This document shows, in pieces, positions 32,408 to 43,500 of a stretch of DNA of 64,000 bases. The number at the start of each line of letters is the position of its first letter. Position 1 is the first letter of the stretch. This DNA comes from Acanthococcus lagerstroemiae. Taxonomy: Eukaryota > Arthropoda > Insecta > Hemiptera > Eriococcidae. A program made the position numbers and the translations under genes. The stretch covers positions 57,341,722 to 57,405,721 of the forward strand of contig CM063112.1 of NCBI GenBank assembly GCA_031841125.1, in the 5' to 3' direction. The notes beneath the pieces are model-generated. The model saw nothing but the letters and a program-made list of their open reading frames with translations. It did no database searches and was not told the DNA's origin.

Positions 32408-32416
32408 TCGTTTTTT
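32404..32416 (-). promoter_or_regulatory. Gypsy 1 -1 ribosomal frameshift site
   Basis: On the minus strand the gag frame reads A AAA AAC (32410-32416), followed by GAG and the TGA stop (32404-32406). This is a canonical X XXY YYZ heptamer in the right phase, and pol is in the -1 frame. The identical arrangement occurs in gypsy 2. Confidence 0.8.
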
Positions 32417-33622
32417 TGGATTTCTTCAATTTTCGTGAGCAATTCCTGAAGTTCTACATTATTAACTGCTGGTTTAGTGTCAGAAGGACGAGTTACAAAA
32501 TTGCGTGTAGACGAAAAATTTGCAGCCGACGCGTTGGCAGTGTTTGCATTACTGCGCTGGTTATCAAAATATTTACGCCGACAATTAGCCTCGGAATGAA
32601 ATAAGTCCGGGAAACCCTTTTTCGTGCAATAAGGACAAGGCGTACGACGCAAGGAGAAAAAGGGGTTGGTGGAAGTGGATGTTTGAGATGAGGACCGTGT
32701 GGGAGAAGGCGGTGGGCCAGGTCGACCAGGAAAACGTGAGGGCGGACGTTCTAATGAGTTAATTTTTGATAACAGTTTACTCACGGAGCTGATTTCAGAA
32801 GGATCAATATGTTGTTGGACTGACTGCGGGAGACCCGTAACGATTAGTGCGATGCGTGTTTCTTCATCCATTTTTGGGTTTAAGCAGACGAGTAAGTTCA
32901 ATTTGCGGATTGCATAATCAGAGAGAGAGCCGGACATAAAGGCAAACGAGAAGGCGTACTTAGCCGCTGTCCAGCCTTTCGGAGCAAAAGCATCAACAAA
33001 CGATTCCCGCCAATGATTCCAGGAAGCGGATTCTGGAAGGATGATTTTTGTAGATTCGTACCATTCCATTGCTGTACATACCATCTACAAAGAGACGCAA
33101 GACCTCCCAAAAACGATTTTCAGCAATATCAAGACGCTTACATTCACATTCAAATTGGTCCAACCAAGAAGAAGCATTTGGGCGTTTAAGACCGAATTTC
33201 GTAATAACGGCGTCCTTTACAATAGATGAAAGAGATTTCAGAGCTGGAGAAGTTTGAACTGAACCAGGCGAACAAGTGGACGACGAACTCGAGTTTGGTT
33301 CCCATAATTCCAGCATGGCACCATCGAAGACTGGGTTTCCATCGATATCAAGATAAAGTACCGCGACTGCGGCGGGTAAATTGACGTAAGGGCGACGAAA
33401 TTGACCGCGGGTAGTGAGAGCTTTACGAGCTGATTTAGCTGAAGGCAATTTTAACAATTCCTCGTGAAATTCAGCTTGTTGACGATGAGGCGGGAACAGA
33501 TATATGTCGTCATCATTTTCTACCTGCATAGACTTGATATGCAGCACAGTGGTTTGAGAATTAAGTGACGCAGCTTCAAATACAAAATGAAAACGTACTT
33601 TAACCGACATGACGAAGCACAA
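32404..33622 (-). pseudogene. Gypsy 1 gag, one frameshift
   Basis: The N-terminal half (33622 to about 33040) begins near MSVKVRFHFVFEAASL; the C-terminal half (from about 33084) contains WNHWRESFVDAFAPKGW, the usual capsid segment, and SLSDYAIRKLNLLVCL. Near the end, CPYCTKKGFPDLFHSEANC is a nucleocapsid-type zinc knuckle with a long spacer. About 420 residues in all. The last codons overlap pol and include a slippery heptamer (annotated separately). Confidence 0.85.
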
Positions 33623-33648
33623 CGATGCGAAAATAAAAGTTTTGAATT

Positions 33649-34007
33649 TGTAAGATTCAACACAAAAATAGAAAGAGGCGAAAATAGATCGATAAATTTA
33701 TTTTAATTATGGAATTTACAGAAATAAATTCAAAACGAAGCTATTTTCGCGGTGGAGGAAAGCAGTGAGAAAACACTAAGCGAAAGCTATGAACAACGTT
33801 CGGCAACTGCCTTCGAAAATGTTGTATTCAAAAGACTCGATCGAGAGGGAATAATACAAAGTTGATAACCAGATAGCACAAAGATGGTTGAATCATGATT
33901 GAACCGGTGAGAGCAAGAAATGTGGATAAGAAAATAATGCACGATATGACAGGGCAGAAAAAGGCAAGAGTCAATGATCTATCAGAGATAGACCGGTGAC
34001 TCGTACA
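33649..34007 (-). repeat. Gypsy 1 LTR (5' LTR of the minus-strand element)
   Basis: 359 bp, TG...CA, abutting the duplicated catt at 34008-34011 and the resumed polymerase frame. Confidence 0.9.
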
Positions 34008-34011
34008 CATT

Positions 34012-35311
34012 TAAGTTGTGGGTAAAATCAAATAAAAAAAAGAAAATTAAATATATTGATGTTTGTAGTTTATACCCAACTGTTCAGTACTATGACTATT
34101 ATCCAGTTGGTCATCCTGAAAAGATTGTTAAACCAAAGAGTTACAATAAGAATTGGTTTGGAATAATAAAATGTAAAATTTTACCACCTAGAAATTTATA
34201 TCACCCTGTATTACCAGTTAAGGTTAAAATGGATAAAAATGAAAAATTACTATTTCCACTACGTTTAGAATGTGTGGTAAAGAAATGTAGAAAATGTCAT
34301 CATACTGAAGATGAAAGAATGATAACAGGAACATGGTCAACTATTGAAGTTAATAAAGCAATTGAAAAAGGTTATAAGATTGAAGAAATTTATGAAGTCT
34401 GGAATTTTGAAAAGAAAAGTAATAAATTATTTAAAGGATAAGTAAGAGATTTTATGAAAATTAAATTAGAAGCAAGTCCACACAGTTATAATTCAAATGA
34501 CAAATATATACAAGATATAAAAGAAAAACTGAGTATTGATTTAGACCCTCAAAAAATTGAAGTAAATCCAGGTAGAAGAGCTGTAGCTAAGATATGTTTG
34601 AGGGGGAAGTTTGGACAGAGACAGAATATGAGTCAAACAGAATATGTGAGTGATGTGAGAAGGTTTTATGAAGTATTACTAGATGATAGATTGACAGATA
34701 TAAATGTGAATTATCTAACAGATGAAATGGCACAGATAAGTTATAAATTTAAAGATTATTATGTTGAGAATAATACTAGTACTAATATTTATATAGCTCT
34801 ATTTACAACAGCAAATGCTAGATTGAGATTGTATGAAAAATTAGATGAATTAGGTGAGGCTGTGATTTATTGTGATACAGATTCAATAGTTTATTTTGAT
34901 GATAGAAACTATACAGTCAAGACTGGTGATATGCTTGGAGAATGGACCGATGAGCTCAAAAAGGATGAATATATAAAGGTGTGGGCATCAACCAGTCCTA
35001 AAAGTTATTATTATGAAACAAACCTTGATAAAAATGTGACTAAAATAAAGGGGTTTACATTGAACTATCAAAATTTAGAAAAGTTGAATGGTAATACAAT
35101 GATAAAAATGATAAAAAATGAAGTTTCTGAAATGTTTCAAAGCTCATCTGAAGAAGTTAAGAAAGAAAGTATTGATCTAGAATATAATCAAATAACTAGA
35201 GATACAAAGACCAAAAATTTAATCAATAAAAGTGTCACTAAGAAATTTCAATTTGAATGTGATAAAAGGGTCATCTTACAAAATTATGATACACTACCTT
35301 ATGGATACTAA
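34012..35311 (+). pseudogene. DNA polymerase B, polymerase domain
   Basis: Continues the frame cut by gypsy 1. Motif A is YIDVCSLYPTVQ (DxxSLYP) and motif C is YCDTDSIVYF, with the two catalytic Asp. Motif B reads KICLRGKFGQR; relatives have an Asn-Ser and an aromatic residue between the Lys and the GKFGQR end, so about three residues seem to be missing. One in-frame TAA lies at 34439-34441 and the frame simply continues beyond it. The protein ends at KRVILQNYDTLPYGY, the normal C-terminus of the family, so the 3' end of the gene is complete. A palindrome (cttaaaaaattttaag) follows the stop. Confidence 0.78.
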
Positions 35312-35736
35312 TCTTAAAAAATTTTAAGATCGGCTCGGTTTCATATTGAGACTATCATACTAAAGATTTTGTCGAAGTAAAAGTTAATTTAGAAAAAATA
35401 TTAATGAAAAGAAGAAGAATTTTTCAAAAAAAATTTTGAATTTAAGAATAGTGAAAGTCAATTAGTTGAAAAGATAAATAATTTAAGGAAAGAGATGAAA
35501 AAATTAGGTATGAAAGTACCTCCCAAGTTACTAGTATAATTGCATGATCGGATCAATTCTAAATTCTCAGGATTAATCAAATTACAAAAAGGGGAAATCA
35601 AAAAAATAGTTTATAATTTTGATACTTAATCATTTTTAACATATAAAAATTTTGCTTTCTATACATTGGGATTTATTTCCTAAATGAAGATGAAATATGA
35701 TGTAGCTACTTCAACATAAGAATACATTGATGGAAT
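35312..35736 (+). other. AT-rich stretch after polB with a broken short ORF
   Basis: An inverted repeat (ttaaaaaattttaa, about 35315-35328) lies right behind the polymerase stop and may act in 3'-end formation. From 35374 to 35539 a Lys-rich helical peptide (VNLEKILMKRRRIFQKK, then in another frame ESQLVEKINNLRKEMKKLG) looks like the decayed end of a small gene. No function is recognised. Confidence 0.45.
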
Positions 35737-38438
35737 GGTGTTGTGGGACGTATGGCGATGCACGCATGCCAAAGTGGCCCCTGAGACACCGCACCCCCGG
35801 CACCGGGAACTACCCTTTCGGGCGTCGCATCAGTACCGAGGGGAACGCTTTGGGGCCGGGCCCGAGCCCCCATTTCTCCTGGCCGGAACGGTGTGCGCGT
35901 CCTGCAAGGGCCACCACAGGGTTCCCTACTGACCGAGGTCCGTGCTCCCAGAGCACTCGCCTGGAAATTTCAGGTCCCCCGCAGCCGGACGCGCTGCCTC
36001 TTCCTCTTCACTCACTCATCGTGTGAGACTCTCCCGATTGAAGCTCCAGCCCTTGCACTGCGGGCGAGCTCTGCTCCAGCCCTGGTGCAACGGGCGAGCT
36101 TCGCCGGATGGCATCCGCCGCCGCAGTAGCAGCAGCAACATCCGCTTCTCCTCCTTGCGCCCTCTGTCTCGACCACTCAGCCTCCATCTTCCGTCGCATG
36201 ATGGCCGAAACGAAACCCGACACCCGGTTCCAACCGCTTCGGCTCCTCAACAGCTCCGGGACCAGGGTGTCCGGCGCAAGACGGTCGATCACGCCGTCTC
36301 CGGGATCGATCATGACCGCCCCGCGCCTCTCCTCATCCCAGGCGTCGCACTCGAACAGCGTATGCCACGGTGTGTCCTCCTCTCCGCTTGCACAATGGGT
36401 GCACTCGGCGCTCCCCACCAAACCCATCCGGTGCAGGTACGAGCAGAAACAACCGTGTCCGCTCAAGACCTGGGTCAGGTGGAAGTTCAGGCTTCCGTGC
36501 TTCCTGCCTAACCACAGGTCGAGCTCACCGATCAGCTCCCGGGTCCACTCGCCTTTCGAAGACTGGGCGAGCCTCTCCGTCCATCGCTGAAGCGTGGTCA
36601 GCTGAATGCCACGCTTCGCCCGGTGTGCCTCCTGCTGCGTCCTCGCCTTCTTCTGCGCCTTGTACGACTGCGCCAACTCGTCGACCTTCAGCTCGATGGG
36701 TGGAAGGCGCGCCAGCACGCCTACCGTCTCCGTTGACACGGTGCGATACGCGCTGACGCACCTTAGCGCGACTCTCTGCTGTACCTTCTCCAGCTCCACT
36801 CTCCGGTACGGGATCTGGACGGCGTCCGCGAATACCGGTGCGCCGTACGTTAGGACCGACAGCACGACATTCGCGTACAGTCTTCGTTTCTGCTCCCGCG
36901 GGCCGCCCAGGTTCGCCATCAGTCGCGACAGCTGCCCGGCGACCCGGTCCGCCTTCTCCGCCGCTCCACGGAAGTGCTCGCGGAACGACAGCTTCCCGTC
37001 GAACCACAGCCCCAGGTACTTCAGCGCCGGGCGTGGCGCGATCCTCTCGCCTTTCAGCACGAACGTCGGTTGTTCGTACTTGCGGCGCGTTGTGAAGAGA
37101 ACTGCCTCCGTCTTCTGCACCGCCAAGCACAATCCCGCCGACTCGATCCATCCGGTGAGCAACTCCAACGCCCGGTTGACTTTGGTCGCGACCTCCGCTG
37201 TTGTCGCGGCTTGGCACACCACCAGCGTGTCATCAGCATAACAGATGAGTTTCACGCCTGGTGGGACTGCCAGCCGCAGCAACCCGTTGAAGGCGACGTT
37301 CCACAAGATGGGTCCAAGGACCGACCCCTGAGGAACGCCGCACGTCATTGCCCTCGTGACTGGTCCTGTCGCCGACTCCATCTCGATCCGACGCCCGCAG
37401 AAATAGCTCCGGATAATCCGCACGAGGTAGCCCGGCACCCGCGCCTCCTCCAACGCCAACACCACACATGAGTACGGTATCGAGTTGAAGGCATTGCGAA
37501 TGTCGAGACTGACCGCCGCACAGAACTCTCCGTCGCGTATCGCCTTCGCCGCCATCGCCTTCAGCCTGAGTGCTGCATCCGCTGTCGAACGGCCGGTCCT
37601 GAAGCCGTACTGGCTGTTCGAGATCGTCCTCCGCCTCTCCAGGTGCGCCTCCAGCCTATCTACGATCGTCCGCTCGCACACCTTCCCCACGGTGTCGAGC
37701 AAGCAGATTGGCCGGTATGAAGATGGCTGCCCGTCTGGCTTCCCTGGCTTCTTGATGAGGGCAAGCCGCACCGCCTTCCATCGGTCCGGAAACGTCCCCT
37801 CCTGCAGCGCGCGGTTAAACACGTTGGTCAGGAGGGACGGCTCCACCCGATGCACGGACTCCCACACAACGTTCGGGATCATATCAGGCCCTGGTGCCTT
37901 CCGCTTCTTCGTCCGGATCTGCTCGATGGCACTGTCCACTTCGCCGGTGCTCAGTGGACAGAACTCCTCCGTGGCCTCTCCAGATGACGATGCCGGTAGT
38001 GGTGGGTGCTGCGGGAACAGCTCCTCCACCACCTTCTGCAGCACTCCCGACTCCATGCGGCTCGTTACCGACGGCCCCCCGGCCCTCCGCATCACAACAT
38101 GATACGGCTTGCCGAAGGGGTCGCGGTCCGCCTCCTGTCGCAGCTCCTCCCACGCCGTCTTCTTACTTTGCCGGATGGCCGCCTTGAGGGCTCGGCGCGC
38201 CTGCTGGTACCGCTGCGAGGCTTCACCCGTCCCTCCATCATCTCGTCCTATCCGCTGATAGCGACGACGGAGGCGGTTACATTCCTTCCGCAGCTCGGCA
38301 ATCTCGTCGGTCCACCAGTACACTGGGGGTCGCGCACGTGGCGGACCGACGCGGGGCATTGCGCTATCGCAGGCCGCTGCCACCGTCCTGATGACGTCCT
38401 CGGCGGCGGCCTCGGCGCTCCTTTCTGCGGCCCCGTGC
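35737..38438 (-). mobile_element. R1-clade non-LTR element B, 5'-truncated, same family as element A
   Basis: 2.7 kb flanked by tgatggaat (35728-35736 and 38439-38447). The 3' UTR and end match element A closely. The 5' end lies inside ORF2, after the endonuclease domain, as expected of incomplete target-primed reverse transcription. It lies between the polB gene and a small acidic ORF. Confidence 0.9.
36008..38437 (-). CDS. R1-clade element B ORF2 fragment: intact reverse transcriptase and C-terminus
   Basis: The open frame runs from the truncation point; an internal Met at 38383 (MAAACDSAMPRVGPP) is the first possible start. The reverse transcriptase motifs are complete: KAPGPDMIPNVV, YRPICLLDTVGKVCE, VSLDIRNAFNSIPY, TCGVPQGSVLGP, CYADDTLVV. 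The zinc motif CTHCASGEEDTPWHTLFEC is present near the end. No frameshift or stop occurs across the two places where element A is broken. The endonuclease domain is absent, so the fragment cannot be autonomous. Confidence 0.88.
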   Translation of the reverse strand, partial: HGAAERSAEAAAEDVIRTVAAACDSAMPRVGPPRARPPVYWWTDEIAELRKECNRLRRRYQRIGRDDGGTGEASQRYQQARRALKAAIRQSKKTAWEELRQEADRDPFGKPYHVVMRRAGGPSVTSRMESGVLQKVVEELFPQHPPLPASSSGEATEEFCPLSTGEVDSAIEQIRTKKRKAPGPDMIPNVVWESVHRVEPSLLTNVFNRALQEGTFPDRWKAVRLALIKKPGKPDGQPSSYRPICLLDTVGKVCERTIVDRLEAHLERRRTISNSQYGFRTGRSTADAALRLKAMAAKAIRDGEFCAAVSLDIRNAFNSIPYSCVVLALEEARVPGYLVRIIRSYFCGRRIEMESATGPVTRAMTCGVPQGSVLGPILWNVAFNGLLRLAVPPGVKLICYADDTLVVCQAATTAEVATKVNRALELLTGWIESAGLCLAVQKTEAVLFTTRRKYEQPTFVLKGERIAPRPALKYLGLWFDGKLSFREHFRGAAEKADRVAGQLSRLMANLGGPREQKRRLYANVVLSVLTYGAPVFADAVQIPYRRVELEKVQQRVALRCVSAYRTVSTETVGVLARLPPIELKVDELAQSYKAQKKARTQQEAHRAKRGIQLTTLQRWTERLAQSSKGEWTRELIGELDLWLGRKHGSLNFHLTQVLSGHGCFCSYLHRMGLVGSAECTHCASGEEDTPWHTLFECDAWDEERRGAVMIDPGDGVIDRLAPDTLVPELLRSRSGWNRVSGFVSAIMRRKMEAEWSRQRAQGGEADVAAATAAADAIRRSSPVAPGLEQSSPAVQGLELQSGESHTMSE

Positions 38439-38528
38439 TGATGGAATACTTTTTACAATATTAAGCATTTAAAAAAATTATTTACCCACCTTTGTTCAAA
38501 ATTTTTAAATAATATTCAGGAAGAAATT

Positions 38529-38816
38529 ATGTATTGTGAAGAAATTGAAATTAGTATAGAAGATAACCCTGAAGAATTTTTTGAATTTATAAGAGCACTT
38601 AAAAATCTTGAAACTTTCTATGAAATATCAATTTTCAATAAAGAAGAAACAAAAGAAATTGAAAACTTGGAAAATTGCTTCCAATTACCATTTTTCAAAG
38701 AAGAATTTAATTTTTACAATTCTCTTGATTATGATGATTTTGATTACAATTACAGAGGATATAATGAGGTTGACATATTTTATTTGTCTTATGATTTCTA
38801 TACGTGGTTCCTTTAA
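38529..38816 (+). CDS. 95-residue acidic protein of the polB region
   Basis: Very rich in Glu, Asp, Phe and Tyr (for example EEFFEFIRALKNLETFYEIS and NSLDYDDFDYNYRGYNEVD). No signal peptide or known domain is seen. A degenerate relative lies at about 45940-46218, beyond the TIR element, sharing the F-x-RA-x-KNL-like core and the acidic Tyr-rich tail. The two may be tandem paralogues that the TIR element separated. Function unknown. Confidence 0.5.
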   Translation: MYCEEIEISIEDNPEEFFEFIRALKNLETFYEISIFNKEETKEIENLENCFQLPFFKEEFNFYNSLDYDDFDYNYRGYNEVDIFYLSYDFYTWFL

Positions 38817-39307
38817 GAAAGAAAAATTTTAATGTAAATCCCGATCTGCGTTTTTAAGCTTGTGACACTATCTGTGGCAAAAAAAAGTGCTCAAGTCTGT
38901 AAATTTCGCAAATTTGTGGTAAAAGTGTGGTAAATATTTAGATCCGCCCCTTTTATCACTGGAAATATGTCACACGGCCTCCGTGACATTAAAGTGTCAC
39001 AAATATGCTTATGTGTGACAGTTTATGTTGTCATATTTAAGCAGAAAACTGCTTATTTGTGGCAATTTGAGAGAACCTAGAAATTAAATAATTAATCGTT
39101 ATACTTAAATTCAACTTTGAACATATATTGTCTTGTACTAACTGGGATTGTGATTGTGCTCTCATTTCTGTGTTTTAATTTGAAATTTGATGACTACTTA
39201 TAATTTATGATTTTATATTTAAATATATTTCGTTCATGTGTTGCTGTGCTCCTTGACCACCACGTGTGCGAATGAAATACATGGCTACAATGAAAACGAG
39301 TAAGTTA

Positions 39308-39396
39308 CCTAATTATAATTATTATCCTGTGTATTTTTCCTCTTTCAGTCTGTTCTTCTGTTATTTGGAGCTTCTTAGTATATATACGAGTATATA
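39308..39396. repeat. Left arm of a long hairpin inside the TIR element
   Basis: Pairs imperfectly with about 44735-44832 (shared, in inverse orientation, tcctgtgtatttttcctctt and tctgttatttggag). The hairpin apex region is 44677-44735, where tcactggtaaacagc pairs with gctgttcaccagtga. Gypsy 2 is inserted in the left arm near the apex. Confidence 0.75.
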
Positions 39397-39592
39397 TGTA
39401 AGACACTTGGGCTGATATTTGCGAAATAACTAGCGTAAAACAAGAATAGCAATGTATTCGCACACTTTGAATAATGTTACAAGCAAAATCAGAAATTAAA
39501 GTTAATTTGCCAAATGTCTTAAAATGGCAGTGTGAACTCAACTGAGTAACATGCACACGATGAATGAATGAAAAGAGACCAGAATTGAACCA

Positions 39593-40261
39593 GGAGTACT
39601 ATTATGAACGTTCGTTAATGTTAACGAATTCGTTTAGCTGCGTTAAGATTCGTTAACGTTGCGTTAAATCTTCTGTAAGACCCGTTACGAGGTGAGAGTT
39701 AACGAGTGGCCTGGACCACTCGTTAAGGTTCTTTAGGATTCGTTAAGACGATCTTCTTATAAATTCGTCGTATTATCTCGCAGTCCCACGTGCAGTATAC
39801 CATTTCATCGTTCAGTATCACAAAGTAACATATGGCATTCTATTTTTTAATCGAACATTTTAGTTATATCCTGTGAATCAATTTTTTCGCGTCTCAAAAT
39901 ATTATTGAGTATATCATTTTCATTTCAAAATATGACGGCGGAATGGAGAGGTCAGGATAGTTACTGTTCAGGGCATTATCCTACATTAGAATTTGTGTAT
40001 TCTACTTAGAGATGGAGAATTTAAAGTGCTAAAAAATAGTCTAGGTAATTTTACAAACTACTTGACACATGAACGAAATCGAAATGAAAAGGAAAACAAG
40101 TGACTGCTGACTGATAGTCTGATTCTCTGATATCGTGATATGATAACAACAAATTTACCGAACATTCATAATACAAATAACTGACACCAGTCGTTAACGA
40201 AAAATCCTTAACGCGGCTTAACGAATTCGTTAACATTAACGAACGTTCATAATAGTACTCC
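39593..40261. mobile_element. 669-bp MITE with long TIRs rich in TTAACG, inside a gypsy 2 LTR
   Basis: The ends ggagtactattatgaacg and its reverse complement extend into roughly 45 bp of near-perfect and about 70 bp of imperfect inverted repeat, packed with cgttaacg/ttaacgaattcgttaa words. Compared with the intact LTR at 44371-44676, the insertion adds 670 bp between gaacca and gaagac, so a normal target-site duplication is not visible. No coding capacity. Superfamily unassigned. Confidence 0.88.
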
Positions 40262-40513
40262 TGAAGACAAGAAGCGAAATCGAACATACAGGTTAGGAAG
40301 TGAAAAACGATAAGGCGATTTTGTGTGCTATCTGAATAATGTACACGAGTAGAAAGAGTGGAATTATTTACATCCCCATACCGGAGAGAAAGACTGGGGG
40401 CGAGTCTCCCTTGGCAAAGAATAATTTTTGAAAAATATAAAGTTATACAAAGTTTAACATATATAAAGGACGCATGCAATGGAAAAAGGACAGAAACTTT
40501 AAAATACACTAAT

Positions 40514-43500
40514 TCAGGGCGGTGGTTTATACGGATATAATTTGGAAACATGAAACACATTGGATTCTGAGCGTCGGATACCTGAATCAACTAAGTACAT
40601 TACATTTGAAATTTTCTTTAGAATTTTAAAGGGACCAGTTCGGAGACTGTCCAACTTGTTCCTATTTAAAGGATTACCATGATTAATATATACCATGTCA
40701 CCATCAGAAAAGGTAATATTTGTCCTAGTCTGGTTGTAGTACTTTTCATTTTGTTGATGATTTTTGATGGAGTTGTCTAGTGCTCTTTTTCGATCTGACG
40801 TTAGATTAAAATTACTTAAATCTATTTTCAAAGTTTGCAGAAATTTTGGTATAACTCCAGTCAACAAATAATTCGGTGCGAAACGAGTGACTGAATGAAT
40901 TGTATTATTATATTCCTCTACACAGGCATTTACTAGGACTGACCATGATTTTTTTTTGTTAATATCGTTTTCGTTAATCTTGCACCTTAATCTATTTACT
41001 AAAGTTTGGTTCAGTCGTTCGTTTAGTCCATTAGAAAAGGGGCAGTCAACCGCTGTGTAGAGTAGTTTAATGTTATTTTTATTGACAAAATTTTTAAACT
41101 CAATCGAATTCAAAGAAGCGTACTGGTCAGCTAATAAATTCTCTATTTTATTGCCATCTTTTAAAACTAAATTCAATAATTTTTTAAAACTTGACGCAGT
41201 TTGTGTTTTTGATGTTAAAACATAAGCGAATCTTGTAAAATGATCTACCAACAAATGAATGTACTTGTGGAACGAATGGTAACCAGAGAAACCACCTATG
41301 GTGTCTACTGACATATACTCAAAAGGGCGAGTTGCAGGGCCTAGGTGCGACAATAAACCATAATGTGCAGGAACTCTGGTTTTATTCCTTATGCAGGTGG
41401 AGCAATGTTGACAAAATACTTTAATAAGCCTGCTAAAATTTTTAACATAAAAGTATGGAAATAAGGTATACTGTAATTGCTGTGCTCCAATATGACCATA
41501 ATAGAAATGGGCGTTTTCTATTAATTCCTTAGCAAATTTCTCACTGATTAAAATCCTTTTTTTATTTTTTTGTACGTTATTAAAAATTAGCCCATTTTCT
41601 TCAAAAGTATCTTTAAATTTCTTAATATTTTCCAGATTATCCTTCTGATCAGCCTTTATATGACTAAAATCTATAAAATTTACAATTTTGAGATCTGGAA
41701 AATTTTTATCGTGTTCAAGAACCGGATTTCTGCTCAAACAGTCTGCCGCAGTATTTTCTTTTCCTGGCTTATATTCAATTACAAAATCAAATTGACTAAA
41801 GTGGAGCAACAGCTCTCTTAACTCATCGTCGTGTTGGCTATTAACTTTTTTTCCTATCAACGGTTTGTGATCTGTAAATATTTTAAATTTCAAACCTAAT
41901 AATTTATGACGCCAATACAATAACGACTCTTTAATGGCGAGGCATTCCAAAAAAATAGCCCTCTTCTTTTTATGACTGTCTGATATTTTTTTGGAGAAAA
42001 AGGCAACCGGTTTAATGGAACCATCTGACTGTCTCTGTTTCAGAACGGCCCCTATACCTTCATTGCTTGCATCAGTATACACAAATGTGTCCTTTTCAGG
42101 ACAAAAAATCGATAAACAGGGGTGAGAACACAATAAATTAATACATGTCTGAAAACTCTGCTGACAGTCATCGGACCAATTGAATTTGACATTTTTCTTA
42201 AGTAAATTATGCAGTGGTGCCAGTAAGGAAGCTGCATTTGGTATATAAGCGTGATAAAAGTTTATTTTTCCCAAAAATTGCCTAACATTTTTTTGAGTTT
42301 TTGGCACCGGAAAATTCCTTAAGGGAACTACGTTATCGAAAACAGGCGTAGTACTATTATTTTCAATTATATGACCCAGATACTTTACTTTACTTTGTGC
42401 AAACTCACACTTGGCCAGACTTAATCTAAAACCTTCTAAATAAATACTATAAATCAATTTTTTTAAATGGTCCAGGTGTTCTTTGAATGTTTTTGAAAAA
42501 ATTAAAATATCATCTATATAATTTACTGCAAAATCATCTAGGCCATATTTCTTTAATGTATTCCTTAAAATACGCTGAAAAATTGCAGGTGACGTTTTCA
42601 GACCAAATGGTAAGCACTTCCAGTTATAGTGGCCAGTCTGGGTGACAAAGGCAGTCTTGTACCTGTCTTTTTCTCTAAGGGGAATAGACCAGAATGCACT
42701 GTTTATGTCAATCACCGAGTACCACTGACAATCACGCGCCTTTGTAATTAAATCTTCAATATGAGGAAACGGTTGGCTTTCGGGCACAATTAGTTTGTTT
42801 AAAGTAGTGTAATCTATGCAAAGCCTATTCTTCTTTTTGCTGCCGTCAGCCTGTTTTTTTACCGCAAGCGTTACTGGTGCCGCAAAAGGAGAAGTGGACT
42901 CTTCGATGAGCCCAGCCTCCAGTAACTGATTTACTTGAGATTCGATTTCTCGCTGATCTATTATATTACAACGGTAAGGTTTCCTAGAAATATAACGGTG
43001 TTCAGACATTTTAACATGGGCTTTATGGCCTCTGACACCGCCTACATCAAATTTACTTGTAGCAAACGCTTTGTTATAATCTGTAATAAGCTGATGAATT
43101 GCGGATTGCTTATCAGGCGATAAATTACTCAGACTAGTCTCTAAATTACACTTATTTACGGAATGTACGTAAAAATTATTACAAGAGTGTGGCTCCCTAC
43201 TTTGCTTCCGATTCATATTTTGAGAAATTTTTAAATTGTTGTCCTGACACAATCCAAATTCATAAATCAGATCTAAGCCAATTAAAAATTCATGTGAGAA
43301 ATCAGGACTGTCTAAAACGAAAACAAATACCGTTCTAGTGATATTAAATATTTTAATCTTTAATTTGGTTACACCAATTACTTTACCCTGACCACTGACC
43401 ATTTTAAATTCTGGCTTCTTTACTTTAAAATAACTTAAATTGAGAAACTCCAACATTCTTTTATTAATAATGGAAATATTAGAACCTGAGTCGTATAAGC

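Larger units (their letters stand above)
28946..34007 (-). mobile_element. Ty3/gypsy LTR retrotransposon 1, inserted in polB
   Basis: 5062 bp, minus strand, with 359-bp LTRs (28946-29304 and 33649-34007) beginning TG and ending CA, and 4-bp duplication catt (28942-28945, 34008-34011). Internal order on the minus strand is gag, then pol in the -1 frame (protease, reverse transcriptase, RNase H, integrase), with no env. The polypurine tract gggatgggggga abuts the 3' LTR; a tRNA primer site was not identified. The LTRs differ at three positions that I can see. Gag and pol carry frameshifts, and the reverse transcriptase motif is changed. Confidence 0.92.

Noticed and set aside
36108..37241. Plus-strand frames over element B
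   Set aside because: Antisense to the intact minus-strand reverse transcriptase, with no motifs of their own.
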